Below, piece after piece: positions 17,224 through 26,897 of a stretch of 64,000 nucleotides of DNA; position 1 is the stretch's first letter; the number at the start of each line of letters is the position of its first letter. Position numbers and translations under genes: made by a program. The stretch is from Propionispora vibrioides (GTDB lineage Bacteria > Bacillota > Negativicutes > Propionisporales > Propionisporaceae): positions 107,064-171,063 of the forward strand of contig NZ_FODY01000007.1 of assembly GCF_900110485.1 (NCBI RefSeq), read 5' to 3'. Below the pieces are notes generated by a model. That model did not search any database. It was not told where the DNA came from and worked only from the letters and a program-made list of their open reading frames with translations.

Positions 17224-20200
17224 CTACCCTGCCGGTTCCGCCGTAACAGGAATCCGAAAAGTTACGGTGGTTCCCTTGCCCACCTCGCTGACAAGTGTCA
17301 GCTTTTGCCCATAAAAGGAGAGTAAACGCCGGTTGATATTTCGCAAACCAATCCCGTCATTCGCCCTGTCGGCATCAGCCAATAGGCTGGACAGCCGGTC
17401 AGCCGGAATTCCCACACCGCTATCGGCAACCGTTATGACCGCATTGTCCTTATCCTTTTCCACCGCGATCCGGACCCGGCCTCTGCCGCCTTGTCTCATA
17501 ATACCATGCTGAATCGCATTTTCTACTAACGGTTGGATGGTTAGCGGCAAAATATGGCCTTGCAATACATCGGGATCAATAGCATATTCTACCTCCAGCC
17601 TGTCGCCAAAACGGGCTTTTTCCAGTTCTACATAGGAATGCACCAATTCCAGTTCATTCTCCAGGCTGGTATAAACCGAAGTTCCTCGGATTTCAAAGCT
17701 TTTACGCAAATAATTGCTGAATTCGCTCAGCAGCATCCCGGCTTTTTCCCCGTCGGTATAGCAAAAGGCAACAATGGTATTGAGCGCATTATACAGAAAA
17801 TGCGGCTTGATCTGGGATTGCAGAAAGGCCATTTCCGCCCGGACAACATCCTTTACGGCCTTTTGCAGGGACAACAGCGTCCCGACCCGTGACCTGATTT
17901 CCTGGCTGGCAAACGGTTTGGCAACAAAATCATTGGCTCCGGCGGCAAAAGCGGCGGCAATATCCTCCTGTGAATTGCAGGCTGTCAGGATGATGATCGG
18001 CAACTCCAGCATGGAATACCTGTTCCTGATCTGGCGGCACAGTTCGTAGCCCGACATATCCGGCAGCATCACATCCAACAGCACCAAGTCCGGACTGTTT
18101 GCCGACCCGGTCTGCGCCAACGCCTCCGCCGCCGTCGCCGCCGTAAGAATATTATAGTCATCCTTGGCAAATACCCGGAGCACCACCTGCAGATTAGACG
18201 GTTCATCATCCACTGCCAAAATAGTAAACTCGCCATTTTTTAATGTCTGCAGCGGCAGCACTGACTCCAAAGGCTGAAGCTGTCTATCTGTCTGACGGCC
18301 GGCGGCCGTGTCTGCCGGCTCCGTGGCTGTCTGGCTGACCGCCAGTTCAAAAACAAACCGGGACCCCACACCGGATTCCGACCAGTCAAGCCACAGTTTT
18401 CCTCCCATCAGTTCGATTAATTGACGGGAAATTGTTAGCCCGATTCCCGTGCCCCCCCGTCTATGCTCGGCTTGCTCAAAGGCGTCAAATATCTTTTCCC
18501 GCAGCCCTGCCGGTATGCCGCAGCCCGTATCCTCCACGGCAATTCGCAAGCAACTGCCCTGGCTGCCCTGGCTTTCAGCCTTAACCCGGATTTCCCCCTC
18601 ACGGGTAAATTTCACGGCATTACCGATCAAATTGAATAAGACCTGCCGGAGTCTGTCCTCATCGGCCACAATAGTCGGCAGCGTGTCCGGCAATTCCTGC
18701 GCCAGCCGGACTTTTCCCGGCGGCAGCAAATACCCGGCAACATCCAATACGGCGCCAATGACCGGCCGGATATCCACCGGCGCCAGCTGCAGCCGGACTT
18801 CCCGGTTTTTAAGCCTGGAAAAATCCAGAATATCATTGATAAGATTAGTCAGCCTTCGGCTAATGGAAACTATTTGCTGCCAGTGTTCGGCCTGGTGGGA
18901 ATTTACCGGATTATCCGAACTTTCCAAAGCGGCTTCCGCAATATTAAGAATACCCTGCACCGGTGTCTTAAGCTCATGGGAGGTGTTCAGCAGAAATTCA
19001 TCCTTGACTTTATCCAAATTAAGCAGCCTCTGCGACATAGCTTCAATCGTATCATAGGCATCGGAAAAACGGATGACCAAAATCAAAGAAATGAGTATGA
19101 CAAAGCTCAATGAACCAAAATCGCCAATCACCCGGGCCGGCAGAAAATCATTCTGGTATAAAAAAATTTCCACAATAGTCCCCGTTATGCAGCCGAAAGC
19201 ACAAATCAGAATTTGCAGGCCCAGCCGCCCCAAATTGCCATACCTTTTTTGCTGCAGCGACCGGCACAGCAAAAAAACAATGCCGATATAGACGACACTT
19301 TCCAATACAACAAACGGTAGCTCCAGAAAAGAGTACAATTTGAGCGGCGACACTAAGATAAGCAGCAGGTAGCTGCCAAAGATACTGATAATAAAAGTAA
19401 GCAGCTTAGGCGGCAGCAATTCCCGTCCGGCCTCTTTCAAAAACAGGGAGATTGCCACAACATGGCCAAATCCGGCCAGGCTTTTTATCTTATAAATGGT
19501 TTCAAAGGATATGGTCGGAAAAAACTGGGCCAACAGCCGCTGCCCCTGCGTAAACTGGGCCAAAGCCAGAATCAGGCAGTACATACCGAAATACCCTAAA
19601 CTCCGGTTATTGGGCCGGTAAAAAAAGGTGCAAATATGATACAACCCGATAAAAAACAATCCGGCAAACACAATAAGCTCCGTCCGTGACAGTCTGTTTT
19701 CCAAACCGATAATATCATTTTGCCGGCCCAGATAGATGGACGTGGCAATTCCGCTGTTCGGGCGGTACGTATAATTGGCCACCTGCAGCAACAGTTCCGC
19801 CTGATCACCCTGTACGGTAAAAAAAGTGGTATAAGGGGTATTGCCGGCTGTATAAGCAGCTTCGTCGGCAGCCGGACTGCCGCTTTGCCCCCGCAACAGG
19901 CCATCGATAAACAGCTTGTGGGATTGGCGGATATACTGGGTTTTTATTCCCAGCGTGTCCGTAGTCGGTTTAAGCTTAACCACCAGCCGGTAAGTGCCAA
20001 ACCCCGCAGTCTGCAAGGTTTCGTCTGCCAGCTTTCCCGCCCAGAGTGACGGAACTTTTATGTACCCGGTCAGCCGCGGTTTTCCTGCCGCCCCATTGCC
20101 GGCGAAATCAGCCGGCGTCAGCAATTGCCGCCAGTAAAACTCCCACTGACCATCCAATGCAACATTGCCATCTGCTGCAAAATCCCAGCCCGCAAGATCG

Positions 20201-20337
20201 AGCACTCCCCGTACGGCCTGAGGGCCTTTTTTCTCTGGCAGCCTTCCGGCTAACAGCCAGGAACCGACCAGGGAAAGGCTGATTACCAGCAGCACAATAC
20301 CATAGGCATTTCTCCGTTTTCCAATCCAGTTTATCAA
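17224..20337 (-). CDS. Hybrid sensor kinase with two kinase modules (7TMR-DISM, HisKA, receiver, LytS-like)
   Basis: 1037 residues. Order: one N-terminal membrane helix; an extracytoplasmic 7TMR-DISM extracellular-type domain with the typical 'LDGQWEFYWRQLL'; seven membrane helices; a HisKA domain with 'NTSHELKTPVQGI'; a HATPase ('FNLIGNAVKFT', 'DTGCGIP', 'GGTGIGLTIS'); a receiver (Asp in 'LVLLDVMLPDMSG'); then a second kinase of the LytS/YehU class with 'QSQIKPHFLYNALN' and its own HATPase ('IQPLVENAIQHG', 'GIGLRNINRRL'). The TTG start at 20337 is favoured because AAGAGGG lies 7 nt upstream; the frame is open to an ATG at 20418 without a clear site. Signal and target are unknown; the REC-PucR gene is the obvious partner. 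Confidence 0.88.
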   Translation of the reverse strand: MINWIGKRRNAYGIVLLVISLSLVGSWLLAGRLPEKKGPQAVRGVLDLAGWDFAADGNVALDGQWEFYWRQLLTPADFAGNGAAGKPRLTGYIKVPSLWAGKLADETLQTAGFGTYRLVVKLKPTTDTLGIKTQYIRQSHKLFIDGLLRGQSGSPAADEAAYTAGNTPYTTFFTVQGDQAELLLQVANYTYRPNSGIATSIYLGRQNDIIGLENRLSRTELIVFAGLFFIGLYHICTFFYRPNNRSLGYFGMYCLILALAQFTQGQRLLAQFFPTISFETIYKIKSLAGFGHVVAISLFLKEAGRELLPPKLLTFIISIFGSYLLLILVSPLKLYSFLELPFVVLESVVYIGIVFLLCRSLQQKRYGNLGRLGLQILICAFGCITGTIVEIFLYQNDFLPARVIGDFGSLSFVILISLILVIRFSDAYDTIEAMSQRLLNLDKVKDEFLLNTSHELKTPVQGILNIAEAALESSDNPVNSHQAEHWQQIVSISRRLTNLINDILDFSRLKNREVRLQLAPVDIRPVIGAVLDVAGYLLPPGKVRLAQELPDTLPTIVADEDRLRQVLFNLIGNAVKFTREGEIRVKAESQGSQGSCLRIAVEDTGCGIPAGLREKIFDAFEQAEHRRGGTGIGLTISRQLIELMGGKLWLDWSESGVGSRFVFELAVSQTATEPADTAAGRQTDRQLQPLESVLPLQTLKNGEFTILAVDDEPSNLQVVLRVFAKDDYNILTAATAAEALAQTGSANSPDLVLLDVMLPDMSGYELCRQIRNRYSMLELPIIILTACNSQEDIAAAFAAGANDFVAKPFASQEIRSRVGTLLSLQKAVKDVVRAEMAFLQSQIKPHFLYNALNTIVAFCYTDGEKAGMLLSEFSNYLRKSFEIRGTSVYTSLENELELVHSYVELEKARFGDRLEVEYAIDPDVLQGHILPLTIQPLVENAIQHGIMRQGGRGRVRIAVEKDKDNAVITVADSGVGIPADRLSSLLADADRANDGIGLRNINRRLLSFYGQKLTLVSEVGKGTTVTFRIPVTAEPAG

Positions 20338-20463
20338 GCAGGCACCCTCTTGCTGTATCGTTATTTCTTTGATTATACCTGCCCTGTTCTGCCAAAGGCA
20401 AGTGAAAATAAACAGCAACAGGGACGGAAAAGCGCACCGGCAAGCTGCGTTTTTCCGTCCCTG

Positions 20464-20877
20464 TTAGCGGGATTTTTGCACATACTCTAAAAAACGGGCG
20501 TATATATCGGGATTGTCCCGGACAAATACCATAAACCGCCGGATTGAGGCAATCGTCTCCGGCGAGAGATAATGTTCCATCGCTTCGGCTTCGGCCGCCA
20601 CATCGCAGCCGGAACACAAAGTTCGCAAAAAATCCTGCAACAGCGTATTGCGTTCCACCAGATACGAGCCCATCTGACGCCCCTTATCGGTCAGTTCAAT
20701 CATCCCGTACTTTTGATAGGTAATGTAACCGCCACTCTTAAGCTTTGCCATCGCCTTGGTGACCGAAGGCAGCGATACCCGCAAGGTCCGGCTGATATCG
20801 GTAACCCGGGCCTCTCCCCGACTGGCGGCAAACCGGTAAATCTCTTCCAAATAGTCCTCCAGACTAGGAGACAGCAT
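20464..20877 (-). CDS. DtxR/MntR-family metal-dependent regulator
   Basis: 137 residues: winged helix at 1-65, then a dimerisation/metal-binding helical region, without the SH3 domain of DtxR, so closest in size to MntR. Asp8 and Glu11 are in the MntR metal-ligand positions, and 'EAMEH' (98-102) supplies the later Glu and His ligands. Position 77, a histidine in B. subtilis MntR, is Asn here, and a Cys pair (88, 91) is present, so metal choice may differ. AAGGAGG lies 7 nt upstream of the ATG. A family 1 repeat begins directly upstream of that ribosome site. Possible regulator of the feo operators, unproven. Confidence 0.85.
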   Translation of the reverse strand: MLSPSLEDYLEEIYRFAASRGEARVTDISRTLRVSLPSVTKAMAKLKSGGYITYQKYGMIELTDKGRQMGSYLVERNTLLQDFLRTLCSGCDVAAEAEAMEHYLSPETIASIRRFMVFVRDNPDIYARFLEYVQKSR

Positions 20878-20892
20878 GGCCCTACCTCCTTT

Positions 20893-21056
20893 TAGTACTC
20901 CACCAACCTTGAAAACAGAAATTGCTGACGGTCAAAATCTTGTCACCCTTCATTGTCGTCAGCCGACATACTGTCGGTATGCCACCCTCCTCCGCCTTGG
21001 CTGACAAAACTTTCGTCTCGCCATCAGCTTCCTGTTTCAAAGCTGGCGGAGTGCTA
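20893..21056. repeat. Family 1 palindromic element, copy e
   Basis: 164 bp. Outer arms TAGTACTCCACCAACCTTGAAAACAG (from 20893) and the partner ending CTGGCGGAGTGCTA (21056); inner arms GGTCAAAATCTTGTCA and TGACAAAACTTTCGTC; centre GACATACTGTCGGTATGCC. Termini resemble copy f (37170-37330), not copy b. It lies in the leader of the DtxR gene. Confidence 0.8.
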
Positions 21057-21115
21057 TGCCTTATTAATAGTAAGCATATGCAGCGCCGGCCCGTTTATGT
21101 CTCATGATGAAAATG

Positions 21116-21150
21116 ACAACAAGCAGCCTGCCGGCTGCTTGTTGTTGCTA
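21116..21150. terminator. Terminator of the mannitol operon
   Basis: ACAACAAGCAGCC (21116-21128) pairs with GGCTGCTTGTTGT (21133-21145), just beyond the mtlD stop, with TTTTC following on the minus strand. Confidence 0.75.
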
Positions 21151-21158
21151 AAACAGAC

Positions 21159-22310
21159 TTATCTGGTTGTCTTAAGCTGATTGTACTGGGCAAGAATACT
21201 GGAGAACAGCGCCGTGCCGGCAGCAACTCCCGTATAGTGCTCAATAGCCTTTTCAATTCCCTTGTCCCGGATAAAGCTTTGCACTTCAACAGCTTCCGGG
21301 TCCTCCTGATAATCAAACAGCAAAGCGGCGGCAATAACGGTTGCCAGCCCGATCGGTTCAATTTCATAGGCTGCAGCCTGTGTGGCCGGACTTACCAGAC
21401 GGTCGGCCGGCGACAGCTTGCGAACCGGCGACCGGCCCACCCGGGTCACTTCATCGCTGATATACGGATTGGTAAAGCGTTTTAAAATTTTATTGATATA
21501 GGCTTCATGCTTTTCCCGGTCAAAACCGTATTTGGCGACCAGAACGGCACCGGTTTCGTGCAGCACTTTCTGGGTCGTGGCCACAATGTCCGGATTTTTC
21601 ATGGCCTGGTCAATGCTGGGCAATCCCTGCAGATAGCCAAGATAGGCTACCGTGGCATGGCCGGTATTGACAGTAAACAGCTTGCGTTCAATAAAAGGCT
21701 TGAGGTCATCCACATAGGTTACTCCGTCAATCGCCGGGACAGCGCCGACGATCTGGGACTGATTGACCACCCATTCATAAAAAGGTTCGACCGTAACCAG
21801 CAGCTTGTCGTCATTTTTTTGTAACGGTACAATCCGGTCAACCGCGGCATCAGGAAAACCGATAACTTTATCGGCCTGCTCCTTGTCGGCATCGCTCAGA
21901 GCAGCATAGACAAAGGAACGCAGTGCCGAACTGCCGCCAATCATGTTCTCGCAGGCGATGACATTAAGCGGTGCCCCGCCTTGCTGCAACCGGAGTGAAA
22001 TGCCCTTGGCAATGACGGGAGCAATAAATTTTAAGATATTGGGACCAATGGCGGTGGTAACCAGATCGGCTTTGGCAATCTCCCGGGCTACCGCGTCTTC
22101 ATCCTTGCCATTGACCGCCCGGACCGAGGTTACAGTAAAGGCTGTCTTTTCCTCAGCAGCCAGTACCACCGTATATTCTTTGCGGTTATTGATTTCTTCT
22201 ACCAGTTCCTGATTGACATCAACAAAGCAAATTTCATATCCTGCCTGATGCAATAACTGTCCGATGAAACCCCGTCCAATATTGCCGGCACCATAGTGAA
22301 CTGCCAGCAT
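21159..22310 (-). CDS. mtlD: Mannitol-1-phosphate 5-dehydrogenase
   Basis: 383 residues, normal for the family. Oxidises mannitol-1-phosphate, made by the PTS, to fructose-6-phosphate with NAD. The N-terminal Rossmann motif reads 'GAGNIGRGFIG' (residues 7-17), and the later 'VNTGHATVAYLGYLQG' and 'KRFTNPYISDEVTRVGRSP' are MtlD signatures. Start at 22310: AGGGG lies 8 nt upstream, and the gene starts right after the mtlF stop. Last gene of mtlA-mtlR-mtlF-mtlD. Confidence 0.95.
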   Translation of the reverse strand: MLAVHYGAGNIGRGFIGQLLHQAGYEICFVDVNQELVEEINNRKEYTVVLAAEEKTAFTVTSVRAVNGKDEDAVAREIAKADLVTTAIGPNILKFIAPVIAKGISLRLQQGGAPLNVIACENMIGGSSALRSFVYAALSDADKEQADKVIGFPDAAVDRIVPLQKNDDKLLVTVEPFYEWVVNQSQIVGAVPAIDGVTYVDDLKPFIERKLFTVNTGHATVAYLGYLQGLPSIDQAMKNPDIVATTQKVLHETGAVLVAKYGFDREKHEAYINKILKRFTNPYISDEVTRVGRSPVRKLSPADRLVSPATQAAAYEIEPIGLATVIAAALLFDYQEDPEAVEVQSFIRDKGIEKAIEHYTGVAAGTALFSSILAQYNQLKTTR

Positions 22311-22311
22311 A

Positions 22312-22752
22312 TTACATACCCCTTTCAAAAATATCGATAATCTCTTCGGCGCTCTTAGCTGCTACCAGTTTCTTTACATTTTCTTCTTCAGCACAGACCA
22401 AAGCGATATTGGAGAGAATCTCCAGATGTTCATCGCCAACACCGGCAATGCCGATTAAGAGATAGGCCGTATTACCTTCACCGAAATCAACGCCTTGCGG
22501 GACCTGGACGACCGAAATTCCCGAGGATTTTATAAACGGTTTAGCCTCGTTGGTGCCGTGCGGAATGGCTACGCCATTACCAATATAGGTGGTGATCAGC
22601 TCTTCCCGTTCATACATTTTAGTAATATAATCCGGCGCCACATGCCCGTTATCAACCAAGAGCTGTCCAGCCAGGGCAATCGCTTCCCGTTTGTCGCCAA
22701 CACTGGCATTCAATTTAATTTTATTTTTTCCGATTAATGCTTGACTCATCAT
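22312..22752 (-). CDS. mtlF: PTS mannitol-specific enzyme IIA
   Basis: 146 residues. Accepts phosphate from HPr and passes it to the IIB domain of MtlA. The phospho-histidine is in 'VAIPHGTNEAKPFI'. The start codon overlaps the mtlR stop (TAATG), so the two are translationally coupled. Confidence 0.93.
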   Translation of the reverse strand: MMSQALIGKNKIKLNASVGDKREAIALAGQLLVDNGHVAPDYITKMYEREELITTYIGNGVAIPHGTNEAKPFIKSSGISVVQVPQGVDFGEGNTAYLLIGIAGVGDEHLEILSNIALVCAEEENVKKLVAAKSAEEIIDIFERGM

Positions 22753-24848
22753 TATCTCTCCTTTTTTATCTTTGCTAATACATATTTATATAGATGGGTT
22801 GTAAAAAACGCGATAATGCGCTGCTGATTGCCGGACTCCAGGATAGGAGCCAGTTCGTCCTCAATAAGCAATGAGCTGACTTCGCTCAGCACTTCCAACC
22901 CTTCCTTGCTGATTCGGGCCGGAGCCAACAGGAGTAAAATCCGGTCGACATCCAGGTACTTTTTATCCATGCCCTTAATGAGCAGTGGATTATCCAGATG
23001 ATATAGCCGTACCGCCGGCCGCAGCACCGCTTCGGCCTTGGCATGGAACAGCGCCAGCCGCATATTGGGAATACCCAGGCCGCCCAGGCTCTGTCTTTCC
23101 AGCAATTTTTCAATGATCTCTTCTTTATCGCGGATGACCTGCAACTGCTCCAATTTCCGGCAAATGGTCTCCAGGACCTCTTCTATATGCATGTTTTGAT
23201 TCAATACGGTATCAAAACGAAAATTTTCAATAATTGATAAGGTATGACCGATATAAGCCTGCCAGCCTCTCAAATCGCTCAGCACTTCTTCAGTGTTCAG
23301 CACATTCGAAGCATCCGGCTGCAGCGGGCCTTTTCTGATCCCCTTCAGAAAAACATTGATATTGTGAACATCTTCCTTGGTTAGTAAGGGTGTAACCAAT
23401 ACATAATCATCGCGTTGCAGCGACAGAGGAACCGTCGAAATAATCAAGTCATACTCGGTTTCCGGAATTTTATTAATATCGAACAAGGATATGTTTTTCG
23501 CCAGGCCGATATAGGGTAATTCCTTCTCAATCCGGCTGGCCAGTATCTTGGAGGAACCGATGCCGCTGGAGCACACGACCAGGGCCCGGAATTTCTGGTT
23601 AAACTGCCCCATTCGTTCCAGCGAAGCGCCGATATGCATCACCAGATAGCCAATTTCCTCCTCGGGCACCGTCAGTTCGTCAAAAACCTCGGCCACTGCC
23701 TGCTTCAGGACCTGAAACAAATCGCTGTACCTGGCTTTGATTTCGGTGAGCAAGGGGTTGCGGATCTTCATGTTTTTCTGGATTCTAAATAACGCCGGCT
23801 CAATATGCGTGAGCAGACCCTGTACCAGATTCGGGTCAGCCTGGAATGAAAAGTCAAGCTGTTCTTCACAGTAGCGAATCATCCGGTTGACTTTAGTGAC
23901 CAGTTCCAGATTTTTAAATTCAAACCAATCATCATAAGAGCTGCGCAGTTTCGCGCCGCGAAGATGCATGGTAATGTAACCGATTTCCGAGTCGGGAATA
24001 TCCATCTGAAAAATACTGCGCAACCGTTGAATAATAGTTTCCGCGATCCGGAATTCGGGAGTAAGCTCCAGCTCCTTTAAATGCTCTTCGTCAAAAGTAA
24101 TTTGTTCTCCCTTTTCAATGCGCTCAATGGCCAGCGCCAAATGAATCACCAGACCGATAAACGAGCTGTCCGCCAGAGGATAGGGTAATTCCTCCTCCAG
24201 GGTTCGCAGCGAGTTTTCAATCATAATCAGTTTTTCTTTTTCAATTAAGCCCAGCAGCCGTTCGGAAACGGTATTGATATGCCGGGTGGATTTGCCGTGA
24301 ATATTTTCCTTTAAAATGCCCAGCAGTTCAAACTCATCCAAATGCTCCGTGATCAGTTCGCTCATCGCCTTGCGTTTGGCCGACTCCGAACCGCACAGTT
24401 CCACACCGTAACCGCGCTTTCTGAGCAGCGTCAGTTCGTAACGCCGCAGCCAGTCCACCATTTCATCCAAATCATAGCTGATGGTGGCTGTCGTCACTTT
24501 GAGATCAAAAGCCAGCGAAACCAGCTTGACAGGCTCTGTCGCCTCCAACAGCTGGCAAAGGATGAGCAGCTTCCGCTCGTCCGGCGCATACTCCACCGTA
24601 GTCTGATTATACAGAGACAGGCGCAGTTCTTCCTTCTGGCGGGCCTCGCCTTCAATGGCAACGCCGATGCCGGACCGTTTTACCAACTGCAACCCTTGCT
24701 GCTCTAACAGCGGTTCCAGTTCGGTTAATTCCCGGTGTACGGTACGGGTGCTCACCTCAATTCGGTCAGCTATATCTTTTATCGTAATTTCCTGTTCTTC
24801 AGTTAAGAGGATATTCAGAATCATCCGCTGCCTTGAGCTTACACCCAT
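22752..24848 (-). CDS. mtlR: Mannitol operon transcriptional activator, BglG/MtlR family
   Basis: 698 residues. Two N-terminal winged-helix modules (residues ~5-150), two PTS regulation domains, a IIB-like domain with a Cys in 'VVCSSGIGSSKILASRIEKEL', and a C-terminal IIA-like domain with a His in 'LGIPNMRLALFHAKAEAV'. In this family PTS phosphorylation of the PRD, IIB and IIA domains couples mannitol uptake to activation of the mtl promoter. GGAGGG 6 nt upstream of the ATG. It follows mtlA after a hairpin-containing gap of 179 bp. Confidence 0.93.
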   Translation of the reverse strand: MGVSSRQRMILNILLTEEQEITIKDIADRIEVSTRTVHRELTELEPLLEQQGLQLVKRSGIGVAIEGEARQKEELRLSLYNQTTVEYAPDERKLLILCQLLEATEPVKLVSLAFDLKVTTATISYDLDEMVDWLRRYELTLLRKRGYGVELCGSESAKRKAMSELITEHLDEFELLGILKENIHGKSTRHINTVSERLLGLIEKEKLIMIENSLRTLEEELPYPLADSSFIGLVIHLALAIERIEKGEQITFDEEHLKELELTPEFRIAETIIQRLRSIFQMDIPDSEIGYITMHLRGAKLRSSYDDWFEFKNLELVTKVNRMIRYCEEQLDFSFQADPNLVQGLLTHIEPALFRIQKNMKIRNPLLTEIKARYSDLFQVLKQAVAEVFDELTVPEEEIGYLVMHIGASLERMGQFNQKFRALVVCSSGIGSSKILASRIEKELPYIGLAKNISLFDINKIPETEYDLIISTVPLSLQRDDYVLVTPLLTKEDVHNINVFLKGIRKGPLQPDASNVLNTEEVLSDLRGWQAYIGHTLSIIENFRFDTVLNQNMHIEEVLETICRKLEQLQVIRDKEEIIEKLLERQSLGGLGIPNMRLALFHAKAEAVLRPAVRLYHLDNPLLIKGMDKKYLDVDRILLLLAPARISKEGLEVLSEVSSLLIEDELAPILESGNQQRIIAFFTTHLYKYVLAKIKKER

Positions 24849-24990
24849 ACATTACCCTCCCCGCAAATGGAGAACAGACTGGGCTCGCGCCCAGTCCCTC
24901 CGGATACAGGCAAACGCCCTTGAACCTCAATACTTCTGCTAAGGTGCCATCCGTTCTCAGTTCTGATCAGTTTTGCCTGTGAAAAAGAGT

Positions 24991-25025
24991 TCACGCTAGT
25001 TGGCGTACAACTAGCGTGATTTTTT
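24991..25025. terminator. Hairpin between mtlA and mtlR
   Basis: TCACGCTAGTTG (24991-25002) pairs perfectly with CAACTAGCGTGA (25008-25019), with T runs on both strands. On the minus strand it follows mtlA, so it could set the ratio of mtlA to mtlRFD transcripts. Confidence 0.7.
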
Positions 25026-25027
25026 TA

Positions 25028-26422
25028 TTAGGACAAACGTTCTACCAGTTGATCATATTCCGGACTGCTCAGGAAGTTCTCAATGGAAATGTGCTCGGCG
25101 CCCGGCAGTTTGCCTTTAGCCCGTTCAGTCAGACTTTTCTGAGTGATAACAATATCGGCGTCGCCGGGAAGTTCGTTAATCGCTGTGTTGATAACAGTGA
25201 TATCCAAACCAGCATCTTTAAATTTCTTGCGAAGGATGGAAGCGCCCATGGCACTTGACCCCATGCCTGCATCACAAGCGAATACTACTTTTCTTACGTT
25301 GGTAACCGCTTTGGTTTCTACTTTTTTGCCTTTCATCTGTTGCATTTTAACAGTGGCTTGTTCCAAATCGTCTTCTTCCGTTTGTCCGCCCATCTTTAAG
25401 AGAGCCGAAGCGATGAAGAAGGATACGGCAGTAGCTACGGCTACACCGGCCAATACCGGGAACAGCCCGCCTTTCGGCGACATAGCGATTAAAGCGAAGA
25501 TACTACCAGGCGAGGGAACGGCGACCAGACCGGCTCCTAAGATTTGGAATGTCAACGTACCAGCTACGCCACCGCCCATAGCGGCCAGAATCAACCGGGG
25601 ATTCATCAGAATATAGGGGAAGTAAATTTCATGAATACCACCAAGGAAGTGAATGATGATCGCACCAGGAGAAGACTGTTTAGCCATTCCTTTACCAACC
25701 AGCCAGTAGGCCAGCAGAATGCCTAAGCCAGGACCCGGGTTTGGTTCAAGCAGGAAGATGATGGATTTACCGGCTTGAGCAGCTTGTCCAAGGCCGATCG
25801 GGCTTAAAATACCATGGTTGATTGCATTGTTCAGGAAGAGTACTTTAGCCGGTTCAATGAAGACGTTGGCCAGCGGCAGCATGCCTGCACTGATAATTAC
25901 GCCAACGCCGGCAGCTAACGCTTTGCTAAGACCGCCAACAACCGGTCCAACACCGGAGTAACCCACCAGGGCCACGATAGCACCACCAATACCGGCGGAG
26001 AAGTTGTTTACCAACATTTCAAAACCGGAAGGAACCTTGCCTTCGAAAGCCGCGTCAATCTTTTTGATAATCCAGCCGCCGAAGGGACCCATGATCATGG
26101 CGCCCAGGAACATCGGAATGTCTGCACCGACGATTACGCCGACAGTAGCTACAGCACCGACAACCCCGCCGCGGACGTCATGGACCATTTTACCGCCGGT
26201 ATAACCGATTAATAATGGCAATAGGAAGGTGATCATCGGACCAACTAATTTTGCGAAGTACTCGTTGGGTATCCACCCAGTAGGAATGAATAAAGCCGTA
26301 ATAAGACCCCATGCAATAAAGGCACCGATGTTTGGCATAACCATCCCGCTAAGGAATCGGCCAAACTTTTGAATCGCCACTCTGGCTCCCTGCGATTCGG
26401 TTTGAGCAATAGAACTTTGCAT
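25028..26422 (-). CDS. mtlA: PTS mannitol-specific enzyme IICB
   Basis: 464 residues. Membrane IIC domain (about 1-345) translocates mannitol; the IIB domain (about 375-464) carries the phospho-cysteine in 'VFACDAGMGSSAMGASIL'. 'GAIIIHFLGGIHEIYFPYILM' is the characteristic IIC substrate-site motif. The IIA part is a separate gene, mtlF. AGGAGG lies upstream of the ATG. First gene of the operon, with its own promoter at 26479-26507. Confidence 0.95.
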   Translation of the reverse strand: MQSSIAQTESQGARVAIQKFGRFLSGMVMPNIGAFIAWGLITALFIPTGWIPNEYFAKLVGPMITFLLPLLIGYTGGKMVHDVRGGVVGAVATVGVIVGADIPMFLGAMIMGPFGGWIIKKIDAAFEGKVPSGFEMLVNNFSAGIGGAIVALVGYSGVGPVVGGLSKALAAGVGVIISAGMLPLANVFIEPAKVLFLNNAINHGILSPIGLGQAAQAGKSIIFLLEPNPGPGLGILLAYWLVGKGMAKQSSPGAIIIHFLGGIHEIYFPYILMNPRLILAAMGGGVAGTLTFQILGAGLVAVPSPGSIFALIAMSPKGGLFPVLAGVAVATAVSFFIASALLKMGGQTEEDDLEQATVKMQQMKGKKVETKAVTNVRKVVFACDAGMGSSAMGASILRKKFKDAGLDITVINTAINELPGDADIVITQKSLTERAKGKLPGAEHISIENFLSSPEYDQLVERLS

Positions 26423-26478
26423 TGCACTTACCTCCTTATTATTTTGTTGACAAATTTTAATAAGTCCTTACAGCTACA

Positions 26479-26507
26479 ACTATAAATCATTTAAAACAAG
26501 ATATCAA
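26479..26507 (-). promoter_or_regulatory. Promoter of the mannitol operon
   Basis: On the minus strand TTGATA (26507-26502), a 17-bp spacer and TATAGT (26484-26479), about 57 bp before the mtlA start. MtlR would be expected to bind just upstream; I cannot assign its site. Confidence 0.65.
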
Positions 26508-26683
26508 GCAAATGAAAATTGAAATTCGTCAAATTACTTGTTGCCAACATTTAATTTCACTGTCTATTTTACCAACTATTTCACGCCCCCATCCGTTACA
26601 TTTATTTCCATATTTTGCGTTATGTAAAGTTCAAAACAGCCAAAGGCACTACAAAATTCGTACTTCCTTTCCTTGTTATGACG

Positions 26684-26773
26684 ACTAGGCCTTAAACCGG
26701 CAGATAATGGCGAGACTATTGCTTGCAACACCAGGCAGCGTCGGGAAATAGACTCTCTTATTCACAGGGCATA
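26684..26773. repeat. Worn family 1 element, copy g
   Basis: Keeps CAGATAATGGCGAGACTATT and GGGAAATAGACTCTCTTATTCACAGGG-type edges but lacks the central GCATAC hairpin. Looks like an internally deleted copy in the mtlA upstream region. Confidence 0.45.
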
Positions 26774-26826
26774 AGAAAGAGAAGGCGCTGCCCCTTCCAG
26801 GTGAATAACTTACTAATCGGCCTTAC

Positions 26827-26877
26827 AAAAAAACAGTACGGCTTTTCCCCATAGAGGAAACAGCCGCACTGTTTTTG
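26827..26877. terminator. Terminator of the tandem CobT gene
   Basis: AAAAACAGTACGGCTTTTCC pairs imperfectly with GGAAACAGCCGCACTGTTTTT. T-rich on exit; lies 21 bp past the stop codon. Confidence 0.75.
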
Positions 26878-26897
26878 ATCACGTGACTACCGCTTGG

